Shown one piece after another: positions 57,971 to 64,000 of a DNA stretch of 64,000 nucleotides. The stretch is from Cyrtodaria siliqua (Eukaryota > Mollusca > Bivalvia > Adapedonta > Hiatellidae). The notes beneath the pieces are model-generated. The model did not search any database. It saw only the letters and a program-made list of their open reading frames with translations, and was not told where the DNA came from. The position numbers and the translations under genes are program-made. Position 1 is the stretch's first letter. Each line of letters starts with the position of its first letter. Where the stretch lies: assembly GCA_037043455.1 (NCBI GenBank), contig JAWPHD010001211.1, forward strand, positions 186,001 to 250,000, read 5' to 3'.

Positions 57971-58180
57971 ATGAGGAGCGCTGTCATCTAGTGGTAGAGC
58001 ATTGGACCCTGTGATCGAAAAGTCGTGGGTTCGAATCCCGCCATGACCATGTGTTGTGTTCCTGAGCTAGATACTTTATCTGCATTTGCTTAGTAATGGT
58101 TCTACTCAGTAAAACATCAAGAGTGATTAAAATAAGTTCATAGAGCTTTCGTTACAATTGATGTAAAATAAATAAGTTTA
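57971..58180 (+). mobile_element. SINE family A
   Basis: Head CTAGTGGTAGAGC with B box GGTTCGAATCC, body TTTGCTTAGTAATGGTTCTA, tail GATGTAAAATAAATAAGTTT then AAACTA; matches 31291-31502. Confidence 0.85.
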
Positions 58181-58619
58181 AACTAAAAACGAATGGCTTT
58201 CCATATGTGAAGACTAGGGTGTCAGAGTTAGAGCAATGGTGAAGTGTTACAGGGCTCGAATTTAGTGCTCGCACACTTGTAAAATGAGAGTTGCGAGTTG
58301 AAATATTCAGCACTCGCAAAAACTGCAGGGGCATCTTTTCTGTACAAAGTGATTGAAAGATTGATCAAATAATGAAACAGAAAAATAAAAGAAGTTTGAT
58401 GACGTGTGTTGTCGTTTACAACACAATCTTATAAAAGTATTGTATAAAATAGTTATGTGCAGAAATGTCTTTGACCAAAAGGAGATAAAAAATGTAAGTA
58501 AGAATGCAAATTCTACACCTGGTACTAAACGTCATATCGTAGTGAATGCCTCGCCTCGATTATCTAGGACAGTGAATGGATTGTTCCCAAATTTCATATA
58601 CTCATAACAACTGATGACC

Positions 58620-59200
58620 TTATGTCCCTGTGCATCACCAATCATTGATTGCCTAATTTATTACAGAATTATGGCCCTTTGTTTGACTTAGAATTTTCCA
58701 CTCTAATATTGTATAATGACCTGTTAATACATTCCTTCTCAAACATTTTCTAATTAATTGTTCCCAAACATCATTTTACACATAACAACTGATTATCTTA
58801 TGTCCGTCTACATCACACATTGTTGATGCCTAATCTATTACTGAATTATGGCCCTTTATTTGACTTAGAATGTTTCACTCAATAAGAATGTTTCACTCTA
58901 TAATGAACTTCATATGGTTTTCACTTTAAAACTTCTCATGGATTGTTATTACACTTGACATACAGTTCACACGTGATGATATAATGTGTCTCTGCTTCAA
59001 CGGTTTTTCGATTCTGCAGAAATTTTTTACGGAATTATGGACCTTTGTTTTACTTAGAATTTTGTTCACATTAAAAAATTAGCAGATATTTTAGACATTT
59101 ATATTTCTTACTTTTGCCCATCCTCATCGGCTACAGCATAAAAGCTGGTGTCATCCCCTTCAGTAGTAGTTCTAGTTGTTGTTAATTTTTGGCAGAAAGT
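58620..59200. repeat. Repeat region with three copies of a GAATTATGGCCCTTTGTTTG-type unit
   Basis: TTATGGCCCTTTGTTTGACT / TTATGGCCCTTTATTTGACT / TTATGGACCTTTGTTTTACT followed by TAGAAT.TT occur at about 58670, 58850 and 59035. No gene. Confidence 0.65.
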
Positions 59201-59695
59201 ATCAAGTAACTATTTAGATGTCATTGGTCCGTGTATTAATGGTTGTTAGCTATGATTAACTAGTTGTATTTAAGAAATAGAACATCATTTACGGTGAATT
59301 ATCGTGTAATATATCACGGTTTGGAGCCCGAAGAGCGAGTGAAATTATTGTTTACAATTGAACGACAAACTCCTTACTGCTTGGTTTAATTTAGGTTCAA
59401 TTTCTATATAAAAATGTCTTGATATATCCGATTTGTTTGGTATTATATAGATTTATAAAAACTCTGAAAAATTACATCAGCAATTAACATGTTTTGCAAC
59501 AGTACATAATTTAATAAATACGATCAACAGGTATATGCAGGACCTTCTTTTCAAACAACATTTTTTAAAAATCGGTTTTAATTAACATACTTTGCAGATA
59601 TTATATTACATTCTTACTAGAGTTTTATAGAAATGTCCCGGTATCAGATATCTTGTAATAACTTGATCTGTACTGCAGTTCATTCATTGTACCTG
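59201..59695. other. No gene recognised
   Basis: Nothing identified. Confidence 0.4.
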
Positions 59696-60095
59696 TTATG
59701 GGGTGGTGCGGGTGTCCGACCAAAGTTGACGTTTCAAAATGTCTCGTAAGGGTCCCATGCCTAGTTAGGGAATTCCTCACGGGTGTTTGTCTCACACCCA
59801 GTGTTTTACGTGTGCCGCTGTTGTGTGAATTTATTTGGTTATGCATTATGCACACTTAGGTTTATATTCAATTTTTATTTATATAGCCAAATAACAGACA
59901 ATGCAACTTTATTTCTGTCTGTCTATACGCACTGTATATAGGTTAACGATTTTACCAGGAAAACAATATCCTGCCGCAAAAACGTTTTCAGCCCGAGGGC
60001 CTTCATCAGTTGCTATAAAATCTCAACCTATTCCTTCTATAGCGTTTTTAGATCAATATATTTTTGATAAAAATTTCAAAATCATTGCCATATGG
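59696..60095. repeat. 400-bp direct repeat, left copy
   Basis: Pairs base for base with 61701-62100 (offset 2005, no net indel), with only a few substitutions. Starts near TGTTATGGGGTGG and could end at ATTGCCA, so TG..CA LTR-like ends are possible. No primer-binding site or polyprotein is seen between the copies. Confidence 0.9.
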
Positions 60096-60270
60096 GATGG
60101 ATTTTTCGTATATTTGTAACTCACGTGCCAAGGTGGTAGTTACATTTTACTGACTGTATACTCTAATAATGTATACTCTAATAATGTCACTTTCTTATGC
60201 AGATTATTAGCAAGAGAAATATTTAATGTGTCGTATATACGGAACTAAACCCCGTTTCTATACGTCGGTT

Positions 60271-60880
60271 TCTGGGTTGGTACCAGATTATATTTTACTT
60301 ATTTTATAGACGGCTCGACGTTGGGTTGGTACCAAGATATATTTAAATCAGCCCTTAATCATATTAAAGATTGTTTAATGTTTGGCTTGACGCGGGGTTG
60401 GTACCAGACTATATTTAGTCAGCCGTGTAATCACATTAAATTTAATTTTCTCTTCTTTCTAGTTACTGTTTCTTTTCCTAAAAGTAGCCTATACTAAATA
60501 GGCAGACTGACGCTGGGTTGGTACCAGACTATATTAAGTCAGTCGTTAATCACATTGAAGTTACGTTATATTTGGCTTGACGCTGGGTTGGTACCAGACT
60601 ATATTAAGTCAGCCTTTTAATAACATTAAAGTAAATTGCCTCTTCTGTATTGTTATTATTTATTTTCTTAAGAATAACCTATATTAAATAGACAGACTGA
60701 CGCTGGGTTGGTACCAGGCTATATTAAGTCAGCCGTTTAACTGTCATCCCCATTATCAACATAATGTTTGAAATCGAGGCGTTATTTTGGAAGTACATAT
60801 ATTACTGTCAATCGGGGTTAGTACCCGTTTTTCTGGGGTTAGTACCCGTTTATTACAGCTATTCACGGGGTTAGTACCCG
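60271..60880. repeat. Cluster of GGGTTGGTACCAG and GGGGTTAGTACCCG units
   Basis: Six GGTTGGTACC cores at about 60276, 60322, 60394, 60514, 60584 and 60704 are each followed by AGACTATATTAAGTCAG-like sequence and spaced about 72, 120, 70 and 120 bases, a higher-order unit of about 190. Three GGGGTTAGTACCCG hairpins follow at about 60813, 60836 and 60866. Confidence 0.8.
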
Positions 60881-61700
60881 ATTTTCATTAAACAGAATAG
60901 CTTCTAACAGTATCTCTTTGTACTTCAAAAATACGTGCTTAAACTGGTTTTTACCAAACTGTTCCCAATGAATTATTCAGAAAGAATAAGCATTAGGTCA
61001 CTGAACATTATTTGATAACTATTGTTTTAGTTGTATTTGCCAAAAAACAGAAGAGTGCCTAAATACTTTAAGAACCAACAATCAGAATGAAAACATTCGA
61101 CTGCATTTCGTAACTAAGTCCGTCTCGATATATAGTCAGTTTTTCAATTGATCTCATCCAATCGATTACCTACTATTTTTAACACCTGGTGAGAAACTCT
61201 TTACAAATCTCACGGTAAATATTCAATCAGCTGTTGCATGATGTGCCGCAGCAAGTATCTTATCGGAAAAGCCGACTGCCACATTTCTCTAATTATCATA
61301 CCTACACGTATGCAGTTAATATATTCTTTGATCTTTCCAAATTATACAATTTTAGTCTGCGAGATTTCTTTTCTGTACGGGTATAGAAATATTAAAATTA
61401 ACATTACATTAAAATGTATGTCATTTCTTGGTGTATGTAGTATGGGAGTAAATATCCCATTCGGGCATACACTGTTAGACGAGTATTCAGAGAGTTGTTT
61501 CATATGGTGGCAGGCATTAATTATTTAATGCTCAGATCTTTATAAACTTTAATCAGCTTATTTTTTACCGGTTTTTATCTTTTCTTAAGATTTGCAAAAA
61601 GTAACATTTCGAAGGTCATCAACCCCTGCAGAGCAGGTTAAGGCTCTGCAGGTTAAGGGGTGCCCGCCTTGGTGATAATCTAGGTCACTGTTTCTAAATG
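60881..61700. other. Rest of the segment between the 400-bp repeats, no gene recognised
   Basis: An open frame at 61238-61528 (96 codons) shows hydrophobic patches but no known family. Confidence 0.4.
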
Positions 61701-62100
61701 TTATGGGGTGGTGCGGGTGTCCGATCAAAGTTGACGTTTCAAAATGTCTCGTAAGGGTCCTGTGCCTAGTTAGGGAATTCCTCACGGGTGTTTGTCTCAC
61801 ACCCAGTGTTTTACGTGTGCCGCTGTTGTGTGAATTTATTTGGTTATGCATTATGCACACTTAGGTTTATATTCAATTTTTATTTATATAGCCAAATAAC
61901 AGACAATGCAAGTATATTTCTGTCTGTCTATACGCACTGTATATAGGTTAACGATTTTACCAGGAAAACAATATCCTGCCGCAAAAACGTTTTCAGCCCG
62001 AGGGCCTTCATCAGTTGCTATAAAATCTCAACCTATTCCTTCTATAGCGTTTTTAGATCAATATATTATTGATAAAAATTTCAAAATCATTGCCATATGG
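61701..62100. repeat. 400-bp direct repeat, right copy
   Basis: See the left copy. The sequence diverges immediately after the shared TATGG at 62100 and before 61700. Confidence 0.9.
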
Positions 62101-62636
62101 CGTAAATAGAGTGTCTACAATAGAATTTGCAGCAACTCTGCAGTTCATGGTGAGAAGGTTCTAGGCCCGTTCTCCATATTTTATCTCGATGTACATGGAG
62201 GATGAGCCTGGCATGTTCATTCCTGTTAGGCACCATGTAACCTTTCATGTGGTGGTGCGCCTTAAAACCCCAATTCAGTCCATTCATTGGCGGCGTATAA
62301 CCTTTTTGTGTTGGTGCGCCGTAAAGCCCAATTTGATTCAACTCATGAAGCATCATAAGATATTCACTTAAAGATCTAAATTGTCTCTCAAGTCCAGTAT
62401 ATAAATTGTAAAACAAACTTTCCTTGAAAACTTAATGCGTTTTAGGAGGTTTCATCTATTATCTGTCTTCGCATGTTTTAAAGGCAAATTTTACATTATA
62501 AAATACAGTTAAGGTATGCAAAATAAATTTTGACCTGAGAAGAAATTAAGATTTTCTTAGATGCTTTATGAATATTACCCCAGCATTAACTAGAGTTTCT
62601 GATGATAACTGATGCAGAAATAAAGAACAGGATTTT
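62101..62636. other. No gene; short internal duplication at about 62220-62330
   Basis: Two similar segments (GGCACCATGTAACCTTT and GGCGGCGTATAACCTTTTTG, each followed by GTGGTGCGCC / GTTGGTGCGCC and TTAAAACCCCAATT / GTAAAGCCCAATT) form a degenerate pair. Confidence 0.45.
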
Positions 62637-64000
62637 ATGTTCCGTTCAATTTTAGTAATAATATACATGACAGCGACCTCAGAGGGATAAGAGAACTGGT
62701 ATGGATCAACTTTAGTAATGTTATACATGACAGCGACCTCAGAGGGATAAGAGAACTGATATGGATCAACTTAGTAATGTTATTCATGACAGCGACCTCA
62801 GAGGGATAAGAGAACTGGTATGGATCAACTTTAGTAATGTTATACATGACAGTGACCTCAGAGGGATAAGCGAACTGGTACGGATTAACTTTAGTAATGT
62901 TATACATGACAGCGACCTCAGAGGGACAAGAGAACTGGTATGGATTAACTTTAATAATGTTATACATGACGGCGACCTCAGAGGGATAAGAGAACTGATA
63001 TGGTTCAACTTTTGTAATGTTATTCATGACAGCGACCTCAGAGGGATAAGAGAACTGGTATGGATCAACTTTAGTAATGTTATACATGACAGCGACCTCA
63101 GAGGGATAAGAGAACTGATTTGGTTCAACTAAGTAATGTTATTCATGACAGCGACCTCAGAGGGATAAGAGAACTGGTACGGATTAACTTTAGTAATGTT
63201 TTACATGACAGCGACCTCAAAGGGATAAGAGAACTGATATGGTTCAACTTAGTAATGTTATACATGACAGCGACCTCAGAGGGACAAGAGAACTGGTATG
63301 GATCAACTTTAGTAATGTTATACATGACAACGACCTCAGAGGGATAAGAGAACTGGTATGGAATACTTTAGTAATGTTATACATTACAGCGACCTCAGAG
63401 GGATAAGAGAACTGGTATGGATTAACTTTAGTAATGTTATACATGACAGCGACCTCAGAGGGATAAGAGAACTGGTATGGATCAACTTTAGTAATGTTAT
63501 ACATGACGGCGACCTCAGAGAGATAAGAGAACTGATATGGTTCAACTTTTGTAATGTAATATATGACAGCGACCTCAGAGGGATAAGAGAACTGGTATAG
63601 TTCAACTTTAGTAATGTTATACATGACAGCGACCTCAGAGGGACAAGAGAACTGGTATGGATTAACTTTAATAATGTTATACATGACGGCGACCTCAGAG
63701 GGATAAGAGAACTGGTATGGATCAACTTTAGTAATGTTATACATGACAGCGACCTCAGAGAGATAAGAGAACTGGTATGGATCAACTTTAGTAATGTTAT
63801 ACATGACAGCGACCTCAGAGGGATAAGAGAACTGGTATGGATTAACTTTAGTAATGTTATACATGACAGCGACCTCAGAGGGATAAGAGAACTGGTATGG
63901 ATCAACTTCAGTAATGTTATACATGACAGCGACCTCAGAGGGATAAGAGAACTGGTATGGATCAACTTTAGTAATGGTATACATGACGGCGACCTCAGAG
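62637..64000. repeat. 60-bp satellite array, at least 23 units, continuing past the window
   Basis: Unit contains ATGTTATACATGACAGCGAC then CTCAGAGGGATAAGAGAACT. Most units are exactly 60 bp, so 20-residue repeats stay open on both strands. A few 59-bp units (missing one T in the ACTTTAG block) break those frames, arguing against coding. Variant units recur in blocks 9 and 12 units apart. Confidence 0.95.

Noticed and set aside
59696..62100. Intact LTR retrotransposon
   Set aside because: No gag, pol, primer-binding site or polypurine tract is recognised; kept only as direct repeats of unknown nature.
62635..63984. Long open frames (up to 246 codons) in the satellite
   Set aside because: Openness follows from a stop-free 60-bp period in both directions; 59-bp units break the frame and no start or splice context exists.
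62637..64000. CRISPR-like array of regular 60-bp repeats
   Set aside because: There are no unique spacers: the entire 60-bp period is repeated. The context is an animal genome.

Overview
The window looks like intergenic, transposon-rich DNA from an animal, most likely a mollusc and probably a bivalve. It is AT-rich and has no bacterial-style gene packing. It carries permuted Penelope-like retroelements, LINE, DIRS-type and tRNA-derived SINE fragments, many hairpin MITEs and satellites. Only one host exon is convincing: the N-terminal exon of a class A GPCR at 23419-23806 on the minus strand, with a clear splice donor. Three other possible exons (44486-44629 minus, 56059-56317 plus, 57602-57670 plus) are weaker. 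The species assignment is inference.

The dominant resident is a Penelope-like element (PLE) whose GIY-YIG endonuclease lies N-terminal to the reverse transcriptase, the arrangement known as Naiad. Copy 1 (about 4745 down to 1097, minus) is nearly complete. Partial copies lie at 12001-12715, 16570-16935, 18965-19566, 21025-22197, 32405-32570, 41041-41930, 45067-45570, 45830-46168, 48520-48800 and 49950-50385, and two tails face each other at 57-151. Apart from one frame-shifting deletion near 3541, copy 1 is interrupted only by TGA: at 4351-4349, 4318-4316 and 3105-3103. At least two of these fall where related endonucleases would be expected to carry cysteine. The first two recur in the diverged copy at 41041-41930. 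A structure with the features of a type II SECIS overlaps the TAA stop codon; the two A's of the stop can serve as the apical AA. It recurs in several copies, and its apical mini-stem changes on both sides together. The simplest reading is that this family encodes a multi-selenocysteine reverse transcriptase.

Layout. 1-6.5 kb: Naiad copy 1, then a 3 x 162-bp tandem repeat and a G-rich minisatellite. 6.5-12 kb: little recognisable apart from a degenerate tandem repeat. 12-14.3 kb: a Naiad 3' end inserted into the RT region of a LINE. 15-22.2 kb: hairpin MITEs, SINE and more Naiad. 23.4-23.8 kb: the GPCR exon. 24-28.3 kb: dispersed repeats and hairpin elements. 28.4-31.8 kb: a large inverted repeat with arms of about 0.9 kb. 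34.4-36.3 kb: a tRNA-like insertion and a decayed DIRS element. 36.5-37.9 kb: a cluster of short palindromes. 38-50 kb: LINE, SINE, Naiad and MITE fragments. 51-56 kb: dispersed and tandem duplications. 56-58 kb: two possible exons among SINEs. 59.7-62.1 kb: a 400-bp direct-repeat pair enclosing an unusual repeat cluster. 62.6-64 kb: a 60-bp satellite that runs off the window end.
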